Translations under genes and position numbers: made by a program
Origin: Clostridiales bacterium
GTDB taxonomy: Bacteria > Bacillota > Clostridia > Oscillospirales > Oscillospiraceae
Direction: 5' to 3'
Length of the DNA: 64,000 nucleotides
Assembly (NCBI GenBank): GCA_003150485.1
Contig: QALX01000006.1
Span: 1 to 64,000 of the forward strand
Notes under the pieces: model-generated
What the model saw: only the letters and a program-made list of their open reading frames with translations
Told to the model about the DNA's origin: nothing
Databases searched by the model: none
Part shown: piece after piece, positions 24,134 to 32,787 of the stretch
Layout of the letters: each line of letters starts with the position of its first letter
How positions within the stretch are numbered: position 1 is the stretch's first letter

Positions 24134-25426
24134 TTAGATAAAGCCGATCTGCTTGGCTTCTTCCGTCAGTTGCTCCCGGAAATCAGGATGGGCGATGGAG
24201 ATCAGCGCCCGGGCGCGTTCGGGAACGGACAGGCCCTTCAGTTCCGCAATGCCGTATTCCGTAACGATGGTGTCGGCCAGGTTGCGGTGGATGGTCACGG
24301 CGGAGCCGGGGGTCAGCAGGCACTTGATCTTGGACATGGTACCCTTCTTGGCCGTAGAAGTGAAGGCCACGATGCCCCGTCCGTTCTTTGCGCGGATGGC
24401 GCCGCTGGCGAAGTCCGCCGCACCGCCGGTACCGCTGAACTGGACCGCGCCGATGGACTCAGAGGAGATCTGGCCCAGCAGGTCGATTTCCAGACAGGTG
24501 TTCACCGAGCGCATGTTGTCCTGCTGTGCGATAATCGAGGGGTTGTTGGCGTAGGAGCTGGGGGCAATCCGGCAGGCGGGATTGGTGTGCAGCGTCTCAT
24601 ACAGGGCCAGATCACCCAGGGCAAAGGCGCCCACATGCTCGCCCGGGTCCACGGTCTTGTACTTGCCGGTGATATTGCCCCGACGGATCAGATCCACCAT
24701 GTTGGAAGTGAACATCTCGGTGTGCAGACCCAGATCGTTCTTCTCTCTCAGCTTGACCGCGAGGGCGTCGGGCAGGCGGCCGATACCCAGCTGGATGGTG
24801 TCGCCGTCGTGGATCATGTCCGCAATGATGTCGCCGATCTTGCGGTCGGTTTCATCGGGCTCCGCCACGGGGATGGTGTAGAAGGGACGCTCCGATACAA
24901 ACATCTTGGTGACCTGGCTGATATGGATCTTCAGGCCGCCGTTCACGGGACGGAAGTTGGGATTGATCTCCACGATCACCGTGTCGGCGCAGGCCAGCTG
25001 TTCCTTTTCAAACATCTGGCAGTAGGGCAGCTGCAAATAGCCTTCCTCGTCCATATCGGTGGTGTTGGCAATAAACACGTTGTTGGGACGGACGGCCGTG
25101 CGGATGGCGCTGAAGGTGCTCAGGTCGGAGGGCAGATAGTCCGCCATGCCCAGCTTGTGAGATTTGCGGACGGAGTCGCCAAACAGGTGGCCGTACATAT
25201 GCATGTGTTCTCCCATTGCAGGGTCGAACTGCCAGTCATAGACGTGGTCCCGGCCCTTTACGATCACGATATCTTTCAGATTCATGACGGCCTTGGGCAG
25301 GTTCTCCAGGAAGGTAACCGCCTCATTGACCACGCCGGAGCAGGCAATGCTGTCGCCATCCTTCAGCAGCGCCAGGCAGTCCTCCAGGGTGCCGAGTTTC
25401 TCATTATAAAGTGCTTTGATATCCAT
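24134..25426 (-). CDS. Acetyl-CoA hydrolase/transferase family CoA-transferase (copy 1)
   Basis: The 430-residue product has the same motif order as its neighbour: CSGVVNEAVTFLENLP near the N-terminus, IQLGIGRLPDALAVKL, GLHTEMFTSN with the likely catalytic glutamate, QFSGTGGAADFASGA and TEYGIAELKGLS. Length and motifs fit the 4-hydroxybutyrate or butyryl-CoA:acetate CoA-transferase family, which move CoA from acetyl-CoA onto another carboxylate. AAGGAGA precedes the ATG. It follows the CoA-acylating aldehyde dehydrogenase gene by 237 bp on the same strand. Together they would link an acid, its CoA ester and its aldehyde. Confidence 0.88.
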   Translation of the reverse strand: MDIKALYNEKLGTLEDCLALLKDGDSIACSGVVNEAVTFLENLPKAVMNLKDIVIVKGRDHVYDWQFDPAMGEHMHMYGHLFGDSVRKSHKLGMADYLPSDLSTFSAIRTAVRPNNVFIANTTDMDEEGYLQLPYCQMFEKEQLACADTVIVEINPNFRPVNGGLKIHISQVTKMFVSERPFYTIPVAEPDETDRKIGDIIADMIHDGDTIQLGIGRLPDALAVKLREKNDLGLHTEMFTSNMVDLIRRGNITGKYKTVDPGEHVGAFALGDLALYETLHTNPACRIAPSSYANNPSIIAQQDNMRSVNTCLEIDLLGQISSESIGAVQFSGTGGAADFASGAIRAKNGRGIVAFTSTAKKGTMSKIKCLLTPGSAVTIHRNLADTIVTEYGIAELKGLSVPERARALISIAHPDFREQLTEEAKQIGFI

Positions 25427-25544
25427 AACGAAAAGTCTCCTTATGTTCAGATTGGGGTTTGTGGGTCAGGAGGGGGAACGCAACGAAGGAGGCACTGGCA
25501 GCTCTTTGGCGCACAGCGTATGACAAAATTGCTCTGATTTGAAA

Positions 25545-25578
25545 CAGAGCGAGTCTGTGAAACTACGGACTCGCTCTG
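25545..25578 (-). terminator. Hairpin in the gap between the ALDH and CoA-transferase genes
   Basis: CAGAGCGAGTC (25545-25555) pairs with GACTCGCTCTG (25568-25578). On the minus strand it is followed by TTTCAAAT, a weak T-run, so it may be a partial terminator or a processing site. Confidence 0.5.
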
Positions 25579-25663
25579 CCTCCTGACTTGGTTGATCGGG
25601 TGATACTATGTGAATTTATCTAAATAGCCACCCCATACAGAGAATGTGGATGGGCGAGCTCAA

Positions 25664-27001
25664 TTAGGCGATGTAACCGCGGCCGCCGCCCTGGGACAGT
25701 CTTCTCTTGCGCAGGAAGGTCCAGGGACCGGTGGGGCCTTCGCCGGTGGGAGTAGCGATGGTGGGAGAGCCGGGCACAGCGGTCATGGTCATGGCGCACT
25801 GTACATAAGCGGTGGTCTTGACGGCCTTGCCGAAGGCAGTGACGCGCTTGATGTCCTCAGACCAGATGGAAGCGGAGTGGCGGTTGCCGTGCTCAGCGGC
25901 GACAGCGCGTTCCATGGCTTCCTCGAAGTCCTTGCAGCGGACGACGGGCAGAATGGGCATCAGCTGCTCGGTCTGCACGAAGGGATGGTCGTTGTCAACG
26001 ATCATAACAGCGGTACGGGGATCGCCTTCACATGCGACGCCAGCTGCCTCCAGAATGACGTTGGCGTTCTTGCCGACGAACTTCTTGACGGGGGAATAGC
26101 CGCTGATTTCCTTTTCGTTGGGCTGCAGAGCGGTAGCGGTGACCTTGGCTGCCTCTTCGTCGGTCAGCATACGGACCATGCCGGTGGCCTTCATTGCTTC
26201 GATGAAGTCATCAAAGATGGCGTCAACAACGAAAACTTCCTTTTCGCCGATGCACAGAGTGTTGTTCTCCAGGGAGTGGGACATGATCAGGGTCGGTGCG
26301 CACTCTGCCAGGTTGCAGGTCTCGTCGACGATGCTGGGGGGGTTGCCGGGGCCAGCGCAGATGCACTTCTTGCCGGACTTCATCAGGGTAGCGACCATTG
26401 CGGGGCCGCCGGTGCCGATCATCAGGGAGACCAGGGGGCTCTTTGCGATGACGTCCAGGGTGTCCAGAGTGGGCTCAGCGATGCAGGTCAGCATGTTGTT
26501 GGGGCCGCCAGCGGCGACAACAGCCTTGTTGACGGTCTGCAGAGCGATGGCAGTGGAGACCTTTGCTGCGGGATGGGCGTTGAACACAACGGCGTTGCCT
26601 GCGGACAGGTTGCAGATGCCGTTGCCGGCGATGGTAGCGGAGGGGTTGGTAACCGGAGTCAGAGCGCCGATCACGCCGAAGGGGCTGTAGAAGTCATAGA
26701 CCATGCCGTTGTCATCAGCAGAATAAACGGACATGGGCAGGGTTTCCACACCGGGGATGATGGCGTTGCCCAGGTTCTTCTGGATCTTGTCCTCGGGACG
26801 GCCATAACCGGTTTCTTCATATTCCATATCGGAGAAGAACTGTGCGTTTTCAATCAGAGTCTTGCGGACTGCTTCGACGATGCGCTTACGATCTTCGATG
26901 GTCAGATTCTTTTCGTAGTCCTTCTGTGCAGCAGCTGCTGCTTCGATTGCGTCGTTAATGTCGGCAAATACGCCGTTGCCCAGTTCCAGTTTCGGGATCA
27001 T
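25664..27001 (-). CDS. CoA-acylating aldehyde dehydrogenase, EutE/PduP/SucD type
   Basis: This enzyme reduces an acyl-CoA to the aldehyde with NAD(P)H, or the reverse. The 445-residue product has the Rossmann segment SPFGVIGALTPVTNPSATI and the catalytic cysteine in NNTLCIGEKEVFVV near residue 245. The C-terminal TGEGPTGPWTFLRKRRL is characteristic of CoA-acylating enzymes. There is no N-terminal microcompartment targeting extension and no shell genes are near, so it acts free in the cytosol. AGGAGGAAATT precedes the ATG. It lies between an iron alcohol dehydrogenase and two CoA-transferases on the same strand. Succinyl-CoA or a related C3-C4 acyl-CoA is a plausible substrate, inferred from context. 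Confidence 0.88.
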   Translation of the reverse strand: MIPKLELGNGVFADINDAIEAAAAAQKDYEKNLTIEDRKRIVEAVRKTLIENAQFFSDMEYEETGYGRPEDKIQKNLGNAIIPGVETLPMSVYSADDNGMVYDFYSPFGVIGALTPVTNPSATIAGNGICNLSAGNAVVFNAHPAAKVSTAIALQTVNKAVVAAGGPNNMLTCIAEPTLDTLDVIAKSPLVSLMIGTGGPAMVATLMKSGKKCICAGPGNPPSIVDETCNLAECAPTLIMSHSLENNTLCIGEKEVFVVDAIFDDFIEAMKATGMVRMLTDEEAAKVTATALQPNEKEISGYSPVKKFVGKNANVILEAAGVACEGDPRTAVMIVDNDHPFVQTEQLMPILPVVRCKDFEEAMERAVAAEHGNRHSASIWSEDIKRVTAFGKAVKTTAYVQCAMTMTAVPGSPTIATPTGEGPTGPWTFLRKRRLSQGGGRGYIA

Positions 27002-27048
27002 AATAATTTCCTCCTAGATGATTGAAAATGTGTATATCCTCAGGGTGT

Positions 27049-27074
27049 CCCGCTTCCCGTCACCGGGAAGCGGG
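27049..27074 (-). other. Intercistronic stem-loop between the ADH and ALDH genes
   Basis: CCCGCTTCCCG (27049-27059) and CGGGAAGCGGG (27064-27074) form an 11-bp stem with a 4-nt loop. It has no T-run, so it is more likely a processing or stability hairpin than a terminator. Confidence 0.6.
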
Positions 27075-27127
27075 CCCAAAGATGCAAGAAGTAAAAGTAA
27101 TGAATCAGGCGCAGTATGACGGGCGAA

Positions 27128-28330
27128 TTAGTCGTCCAGATCCTGCCAGGTCCACATCTTGGTGGCGACTGCTTCCAGCTCCGCTCTGTCCCACTCACCG
27201 GTGAATGCACGGTAGAAGGTGGCCAGCGGCTCTACCATCACTTCGTCAACGATGTCCTTCAGAGCGTCCTCGATCTTCACGCCGGTGAACTCGGTCAGGT
27301 TGATGACGTTCAGCTGCTTCATCAGGCGGCGGTGTGCGCGGCCCACATAGACGCCGATTTCCGCATCGGAGATGTCAATGCAGTCCAGACCCATGGCCAC
27401 GCCGATTTTACGGATGATGCCGGGGAAGTCCTTTGCAGCATATTCCATGTAGCCGCCGCAGACGGAGCCGCAGGCCAGGCCGTGAGGAATGTGATACAGA
27501 TGGCCAGCTGCCTGGGCAACTGCGTGACCCATGTTGCAGTTGGTTTCGGAGAAGGACATGCCTGCCATGTTGGCAGCCCATGCCAGCTGTTCCCGAGCTT
27601 CATAGTCCTTGGGATGTGCGCATGCGATGGGCAGCCACTTGGTGATCAGGCGGATGGCCTCGTATGCGAACAGATCGCTGTGGTGGCTGTCATTGGTGTT
27701 GCACAGGGACTCGACAGCATGTGCGAAGGCGTCCAAGCCGCACCATGCGGTCATACGTGCGGGAGAACCAACGGCCAGTTCGGGGTCGATGATGCCGTAA
27801 GCGGGAGGAGAAGGCAGACCAACCTTGGTGCCGGTAGCGTCGTTGTTGATAACAGCCACGAAGGTGGATTCAGAGCCGGTACCAGCAGTGGTGGGGATGC
27901 AGATGGTTTTCAGCAGGGGGTTTGCATAGTCTTCCTGGAAGGACAGGAACTTGTAGAAGTTAGGCAGAACATAGTCGGGATCGTTGTTGGCCAGAACGGA
28001 GATGACCTTTGCAGCGTCCATGCAGGAGCCGCCGCCGATGCCGATGGTGCAGTCAGCGCCGAATTCGCGAGCGACCTTAGCGCCTTCCAGCAGGTTGGGA
28101 GTGGGGCACTCGCCGCCGGCGTTGGCCCACACCACACAGTCAATGCCCTTTTCCTTCAGAGAGGCTTCGATCTTTGCGGGGAACCCCAGAGAGTTGATGC
28201 CTTCGTCGGTGACGACCATGGCCTTCTTGCAGCCCAGCTGAGCTGCGATATCGCCAGTCTGGTTGATGGCACCCTTGCCAAAGAGGACCGGTGCTAACTG
28301 TCTGTAGTTGTTGCATACTGTTTTAACCAT
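27128..28330 (-). CDS. Iron-containing alcohol dehydrogenase
   Basis: This is a group III metal-dependent NAD(P)H alcohol dehydrogenase. The 400-residue product has the nucleotide-binding GIGGGSCMDAAKVI near residue 98 and IPTTAGTGSE near 147. The iron ligands follow in IIDPELA (Asp region), GLDAFAHAVES, MGHAVAQAAGH and HIPHG. AGGAGGTACACAAA precedes the ATG. It is the promoter-proximal gene of the cluster, followed by the acylating aldehyde dehydrogenase and two CoA-transferases. It fits 4-hydroxybutyrate dehydrogenase or 1,3-propanediol/1,4-butanediol-type enzymes. Sequence alone does not settle the substrate. Confidence 0.88.
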   Translation of the reverse strand: MVKTVCNNYRQLAPVLFGKGAINQTGDIAAQLGCKKAMVVTDEGINSLGFPAKIEASLKEKGIDCVVWANAGGECPTPNLLEGAKVAREFGADCTIGIGGGSCMDAAKVISVLANNDPDYVLPNFYKFLSFQEDYANPLLKTICIPTTAGTGSESTFVAVINNDATGTKVGLPSPPAYGIIDPELAVGSPARMTAWCGLDAFAHAVESLCNTNDSHHSDLFAYEAIRLITKWLPIACAHPKDYEAREQLAWAANMAGMSFSETNCNMGHAVAQAAGHLYHIPHGLACGSVCGGYMEYAAKDFPGIIRKIGVAMGLDCIDISDAEIGVYVGRAHRRLMKQLNVINLTEFTGVKIEDALKDIVDEVMVEPLATFYRAFTGEWDRAELEAVATKMWTWQDLDD

Positions 28331-28387
28331 TTTGTGTACCTCCTCAGTAAACTTGTTGTAAAGTAACAGCCGGAATCTGTATTTACA

Positions 28388-28416
28388 AGTATATATTGTT
28401 CAAAATGACGGTTCAA
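28388..28416 (-). promoter_or_regulatory. Candidate promoter of the ADH-ALDH-CoA-transferase cluster
   Basis: On the minus strand, TTGAAC (28416-28411), 17 bp, TATACT (28393-28388), about 58 bp upstream of the first gene. The stretch from 28417 to 28760 shows no supported gene. Confidence 0.6.
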
Positions 28417-28761
28417 CGTGTGAAAAACACGTTCTTTTTCCGTGGTTTGAGCATTTCGCCATCTAGCCACACTTCCAAACAGACGAAAAAAAGGCAAAAA
28501 ACTGACATACCCTGCCCAAGATGTGCTTTATACACATTTTGACCAAAAAACCGGGCCCAACCGTCCTGTTTCTCTGTGCACTTCCCCGCTCCCCCTGTCC
28601 CGCCACCAAGCACCTGCCGCACCGTCAGCTCCCCTGAAACTACCTTTCTGGAATGACAGTTTCTTCCCGTCTTTTCCATAGCTCTGCCCGATGCACCACC
28701 CAATTATCCCGGTGGAACAGGCCGTCAACCCAGCACACCGCTGGGGCAAGTCGGCCAGCAC

Positions 28762-28808
28762 AAAATAAAAAAAAGCGGCAAGCTCCCGTAGATTGGGAGC
28801 TTGCCGCT
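28762..28808 (-). terminator. Strong minus-strand terminator without an obvious gene
   Basis: AGCGGCAAGCTCCC (28774-28787) and GGGAGCTTGCCGCT (28795-28808) form a 14-bp stem with a 7-nt loop. The minus-strand product ends in eight T and then ATTTT. No convincing minus-strand gene lies to its right, so it may end a small RNA or be a relic. Confidence 0.8.
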
Positions 28809-28926
28809 CGCAGGTTTTGTTCTTCTTTTTGAAAAACTGTTTATCCTTGTTAAACATTACAAATAAGGTAGACTGTTTGTATGCGATTGTCGTATATTAA
28901 CCAGAAAGAGGGAGAAGTTCGTTTCT

Positions 28927-29758
28927 ATGCCGCTTGTCATTTTAATCATTGTCATCCTTATCGTGATGGCAATCGCCGTATACCCTTGGCCTCTCTTGGT
29001 CGCTTTGGCTACGCTGGTCATTGCTTATCTGACCTATTCATCCCTGTATTTCAGGGGGGTGGAAATTCAGCGCCATCAAGGACAGAATCCAGAAATACAT
29101 ACAAGATTGCAATGAGTTAAATCAGCACATCGAAGAGTTGAAAAGCTCTCCCTTGTGGTTAATCGGACAGATTACGGCCAAGTCGAGTATCATGACCAAC
29201 GCAAGTGGAGGGTGAAGCGAGACGTGCTAAAGTCCCAAAAGTATGCTCTGTACGTCTATGACTGCTCCTGAACGGTGTGTGACAACGCAAGAAAGCACCC
29301 CTTTAAGTACGTCTGCAAATACTTTGGCATCAAAACTGCGCGCCAAAAAGCTTGAAGCGAAACTCGGCTTTGAACCAGTTGATTTCAGCACGCTCTATTT
29401 CCCGAAATATGTTTTTAAGTATGTCAGTCCTGGCGGAAACACTGGGACAAAATACGATGTCGTTATGGATATTGACAACCTGAACTGGTTTGTTCTTTTC
29501 CTTTCTGAGACGGTTAAGTTTAGAAGTAGCGCCGCAGGACAATGCGCTCTGATGACCAGCAAACTGCGACAGCGGATCAACGAGCGAGACAATTTCGCCT
29601 GCAAAAAGTGTGGCGTGTCTTTAGAGCAGGAGCCACACCTGCTGCTTGAGATTGACCACATCATTCCGATTGCAAAAGGCGGCATGACGGCGGAGGACAA
29701 CCTGCAAACGCTCTGCTGGAGATGCAACTGAAGTAAGGGCAACAAAATCACAACCTAA
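28927..29758 (+). pseudogene. Decayed HNH endonuclease gene with N-terminal membrane segment
   Basis: Coding sequence continues across three frames. From the ATG at 28927 there is a hydrophobic N-terminus (MPLVILIIVILIVMAIAV). After an extra G in the run 29054-29059 the frame changes to FSAIKDRIQKYIQDCNELNQ. Near 29140-29152 it shifts again to LVVNRTDYGQVEYHD. A stop TGA interrupts at 29269-29271, and a probable internal deletion lies near 29335. The last part has a Cys-x2-Cys/HNH region (CKKCGVSLEQ, LLEIDHIIPIAKGG, DNLQTLCWRC) and ends at a TGA (29729-29731) that may replace an Arg codon, with coding sense to 29758. The intact form would be a membrane-tethered HNH nuclease; this copy is inactive. 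Confidence 0.75.
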
Positions 29759-30063
29759 ATTGGGAAATATCTTGCTTATCTAAGCAAACCAAATTCTGTG
29801 AGAAAACAAAAACCCGCCCCGGGGCTACGAACGACGGGCGGTAAAATTAGAAAGAATTCTGCCCAAAAAGGGGGGCTTTCCTAGGGCGGGCTTCGCCCTG
29901 ACGTGGTATGAGCGGCAATACAGCACCTGCTAGCCTTCAGCGCAAGCCAAACAAAATCGAAGCCCAGCGCAGTGAGTTCAATTTTGAAAGGAGAAGCAGC
30001 GGCGTGAGCGCACTCTGGCTTTTGCAAAAAAGTCGGAGCAAGCGACACATAGCTTGCTCCGAC
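29759..30063 (-). other. Gene-free flank with the ancestral tRNA-Leu terminator
   Basis: No intact gene is seen apart from the 3' end of the recombinase frame. A stem CCGCCC/GGGCGG lies near 29815-29841. A strong minus-strand terminator, GTCGGAGCAAGC (30032-30043) with GCTTGCTCCGAC (30052-30063) and a T-run (plus-strand A at 30025-30031), lies just outside the left att site. Before insertion of the element this terminator would have followed tRNA-Leu on the same strand. Confidence 0.65.
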
Positions 30064-31546
30064 GTGGTGCGCCATCGCAATCCAAATCCGAACCCATATT
30101 TTTCTTTGACAGCGCCACTTTGAGGTCGTCAAAGGTGATTGTTTTCGTGCCGTCCTTGTAGTTGAAGGTAATCACCATCTTGTCGTCAAAGAGGTAGATG
30201 GCGTTGATGAAGGTTTCAATAAGAACCTTGCGGTGGGACATCTGCCGCACATCCAGCTTGCGGAAGCGGTGCAGCCAGAAGGTCGCAAACTCGGCGCTCA
30301 CTTTGGGCTTGTTCAGCTTCTCATTCGAAATGCGGATTTCCAAATCCTCTTTCACTGCCTCTAATTCTTCAAGACGGCTTTTTGTGGACTTGGTGAGGAT
30401 GCCTTGCTGAATAGCATTGAGCAGGTTTTGTATGCCCATATCGGCTTCCTGCAACTGCTGTTCGTAAAGCGGCAGATTTGTGTTCTCCCTGTCCTGCAAA
30501 TCCATAATCATAGAAACGATGGCTTCAATGGCCTTATCATCCATAACCATCTTCATGGTGGCGTCAACAACTAAATCTTCCACCCATTGTTTTTTGCCAG
30601 GCTTTTTCTTGCAGTTGGCGCGCCGCTTCTTCACAGACACACATTTGTAATAGCGATGGACTTTGTTTGTATGGCTTGTGCCGCTTTCTCCGCAGAGGTA
30701 AGCCCCACAATAGCCGCAGAATAGCTTGGTCGTCAGCAGATAATCTTCCTCCGCCTTATGTCGGGCAGGGGCTTTCTTGTTTTGCGCCAGCTTCTCCTGT
30801 ACCCGGTCAAACATATCTTGCGGTACGATTACGGGAATACCGTCCGGCACAACCGTATCACGATAGCGGAACTCGCCTATGTAGCGGCGGTTTTCCAGCA
30901 TATGCTCTACACTGTTGTAGGTCATGGGCTGGTTGCGGGTATTCTTCATTCCTTGCTCGTTGAGCCAGTCGCGGATTTGCGTCATGGTCGCGCCCTCATC
31001 GTATCGCTTAAAGGTTTCCAGAACGAAGGGCGCGGTCAGCGGGTCAATTTGAAAGTGCTGTTCATCGTCCACAACAAAACCGACAGGCAGCGTGCCGCCG
31101 TTGTATTTGCATTTAAGGGCATTGTCGGTCATGCCGCGGATTACCTTTTCGGACAAGTCGGCAGAGTAGTATTCAGCATATCCTTCAAGGACGGATTCGA
31201 GAATAATGCCCTCCGCGCCCTCGGAGATAATCTCGGTGGCGGACACCACCTTGACGCCGTTGCGCTTCAATGTGGATTTATACCGGGCGCTGTCATAGCG
31301 GTTTCGTGCGAATCTGTCCAGCTTCCAGACGATGACCATATCAAACAGCTTTTTGCCGCTGTCTTTTATCATGTTTTGGAACTCCGGGCGGTTATCCGTC
31401 TTGGCAGAAAATGCGCGATCAATGTAATGCCGCAATATCGTGATGCCGTTCTTCTCGGCAAAGGCGGTGCATTTGCGCAACTGCCCCTCAATGCTTTCTT
31501 CCCGCTGACTGTCAGAAGAATAGCGGGCATAGATAACGGCTTTCAT
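29978..31546 (-). CDS. Large serine recombinase (integrase of the element)
   Basis: The 522-residue product is a large serine recombinase that integrates and excises the element. The N-terminal resolvase domain has YARYSSDSQ with the catalytic serine (Ser10) and WKLDRFARNRYD. A recombinase domain, a zinc ribbon (FCGYCG near 275 with later cysteines) and a coiled coil follow. The left att core lies inside the gene. The last 39 residues, from the ATG at 30097, are encoded by core plus host DNA and run through a host terminator. In the excised circle the frame would end after 20 residues instead. It overlaps the upstream 99-aa gene by 4 bp (ATGA). Confidence 0.93.
   Translation of the reverse strand: MKAVIYARYSSDSQREESIEGQLRKCTAFAEKNGITILRHYIDRAFSAKTDNRPEFQNMIKDSGKKLFDMVIVWKLDRFARNRYDSARYKSTLKRNGVKVVSATEIISEGAEGIILESVLEGYAEYYSADLSEKVIRGMTDNALKCKYNGGTLPVGFVVDDEQHFQIDPLTAPFVLETFKRYDEGATMTQIRDWLNEQGMKNTRNQPMTYNSVEHMLENRRYIGEFRYRDTVVPDGIPVIVPQDMFDRVQEKLAQNKKAPARHKAEEDYLLTTKLFCGYCGAYLCGESGTSHTNKVHRYYKCVSVKKRRANCKKKPGKKQWVEDLVVDATMKMVMDDKAIEAIVSMIMDLQDRENTNLPLYEQQLQEADMGIQNLLNAIQQGILTKSTKSRLEELEAVKEDLEIRISNEKLNKPKVSAEFATFWLHRFRKLDVRQMSHRKVLIETFINAIYLFDDKMVITFNYKDGTKTITFDDLKVALSKKNMGSDLDCDGAPRRSKLCVACSDFFAKARVRSRRCFSFQN
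30085..30110. repeat. attL core and left arm
   Basis: The core AATCCGAACCCAT (30085-30097) is followed by the element-side arm TTTTCTTTGAC (30100-30110). Left of the core is host DNA. Confidence 0.8.
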
Positions 31547-31842
31547 TGTTTCGCCTCCTCGTCAAGATTTGATTTTGCGAGCCTGCCCATATCGTCAACC
31601 AGTTTCTGAAAGGTTTCTGTTCCTTCAAGGTGAACATCACTGTAATAGATTGGCTTGCCGAAAAGGATTTTTGTCGCCCGTTTGATTCGTCCCCAAATTG
31701 TGTTGTAGTTATGGTCGTATCTGGAATCTTGAATGGAAATATCATAATTGATATCGCCATCTTCCCACACTGTTTTTTCGATGACAAACATACAGCATTT
31801 GCAGTCGCAGGGAAGGGTAATTATTTTCCTTTTCTCTTTCAT
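31543..31842 (-). CDS. Hypothetical protein in the recombinase operon, 99 aa
   Basis: I do not recognise this 99-residue protein. It has a Cys cluster near the start (LPCDCKCCMF), an acidic middle and a charged helical C-terminus (VDDMGRLAKSNLDEEAKQ), with no signal or membrane segment. Its ATG overlaps the stop of the upstream XRE gene by 4 bp, and its own stop overlaps the recombinase ATG by 4 bp. The three genes are therefore tightly coupled. A role in controlling recombination, such as an excision accessory, is possible from position, but nothing in the sequence proves it. Confidence 0.7.
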   Translation of the reverse strand: MKEKRKIITLPCDCKCCMFVIEKTVWEDGDINYDISIQDSRYDHNYNTIWGRIKRATKILFGKPIYYSDVHLEGTETFQKLVDDMGRLAKSNLDEEAKQ

Positions 31843-32192
31843 TTCTCACCCTCCATCATCAAAAATAGGGTTTCCTTTAGCTTCTCGTTCATGGGAGATT
31901 CCGGGTCAAAGCACATTTCAATGAAGCGCCGCATTTCCTCTTTGTCGGGTGTGGCCTTCGGCTTGAACTCGTACGTTACTCCTTGCGGCTTGTCCGTCCG
32001 GGCAAAGAGATAATCCAAAGACACATCGAAGTAATCCGCATAACGCCTGAACAATTCTACGGACGGGGTGGACTGTCCATTTTCATGTCTGTTTATGCTG
32101 GACTGCGTGGAGCCGAGGGCTTCGGCCAGTTTCACCTGTGAAACACCGACGCCCTCGCGCAAGGCTTTCAACCGCTTACCCACTTCTTTCAT
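31839..32192 (-). CDS. XRE-family regulator of the element
   Basis: The 117-residue product has an N-terminal HTH_3 domain: RLKALREGVGVSQVKLAEAL, then GSTQSSINRHENGQSTPS, followed by DYFDVSLDYLFARTD, typical of Cro/CI-like repressors. The C-terminal 45 residues are acidic and helical. It is the first gene of the XRE-99aa-recombinase operon (each junction overlaps ATGA), so it probably regulates integrase expression and element mobility. Its likely operator lies in the AT-rich 60 bp upstream, but I see no clear dyad. Confidence 0.88.
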   Translation of the reverse strand: MKEVGKRLKALREGVGVSQVKLAEALGSTQSSINRHENGQSTPSVELFRRYADYFDVSLDYLFARTDKPQGVTYEFKPKATPDKEEMRRFIEMCFDPESPMNEKLKETLFLMMEGEK

Positions 32193-32356
32193 TCGAAAAA
32201 CCCCCGATATGAGTTATGCTTATTATAATCCGATTATACAAACAATACAACCCAGAAATCAAAATTATTTCGGATAATTTTGATTGTAAATTGCCGTTGC
32301 GGTTTATGAAAAGCGCGGCAATTTTCTCCGGCTGCGTATGCGGACGGAGGCATAAA

Positions 32357-32405
32357 AAGAAGCGAATATCTGCCGGATGGGTGGGCAGATATTCGCTTCT
32401 TTTTT
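32357..32405. terminator. Strong bidirectional terminator inside the element
   Basis: AAGAAGCGAATATCTGCC pairs with GGCAGATATTCGCTTCTT around a 9-nt loop, flanked by A-run and T-run. It insulates the integrase operon from the rest of the element. Confidence 0.85.
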
Positions 32406-32427
32406 GCGGTTTTGGAGGATGGGACGC

Positions 32428-32580
32428 ATGATCAGAAATGCGAAGTGTGGCCATGCTCCGACAAAACGAGGGGTTTCCAAAGGGGGCGCAAGCCTCCCTT
32501 TGGCACACAACCTTTGGAACAAAGGTGTAGTGTGTTATACCTGCTGGCGCGGCTGGCGGGAAAACATGGGTGTCGCATGA
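32428..32580 (+). CDS. Possible small ORF, 50 aa
   Basis: The ATG at 32428 follows TTGGAGGATGGGACGC, a fair ribosome site. The product is basic with a few cysteines (MIRNAKCGHAP, VCYTCWRGW). I cannot assign a function, and no promoter is evident after the adjacent terminator, so expression is doubtful. Otherwise the 32193-32787 region holds only terminators; a competing frame to 32726 is equally unsupported. Confidence 0.25.
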   Translation: MIRNAKCGHAPTKRGVSKGGASLPLAHNLWNKGVVCYTCWRGWRENMGVA

Positions 32581-32746
32581 TGGACACACACATTTTGAGC
32601 GACAGGGAAACGGGCGGGGTTTTGCGAATGGGAATGAGCAAAAGCCCGTCTGTTTTCATAAGCGGCGGCGGGTATACAAAGCTCCCGTCCCTCGTCGGAA
32701 CGCTATTTGCATCAATAACAAGGTAGCCAACTCATTACAAGCAAGT

Positions 32747-32786
32747 CAAAGGGAGCGAAAACCCATTGGGTTTCACTCCCTCTTTG
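32747..32786 (-). terminator. Terminator of the restriction-modification operon
   Basis: CAAAGGGAG plus GAAAACCC pairs with GGGTTTC plus CTCCCTCTTTG around a short loop, just past the restriction-gene stop at 32788. Confidence 0.6.
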
Positions 32787-32787
32787 G

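Noticed and set aside
24170..25537. 455-aa frame antisense to the CoA-transferase gene
   Set aside because: Shadow of a well-supported gene; composition is His/Gly/Val repeats without motifs.
28528..28857. 109-aa minus-strand frame starting MFNKDKQFF
   Set aside because: It runs straight through a strong terminator and becomes low-complexity. A short peptide or RNA remains possible.
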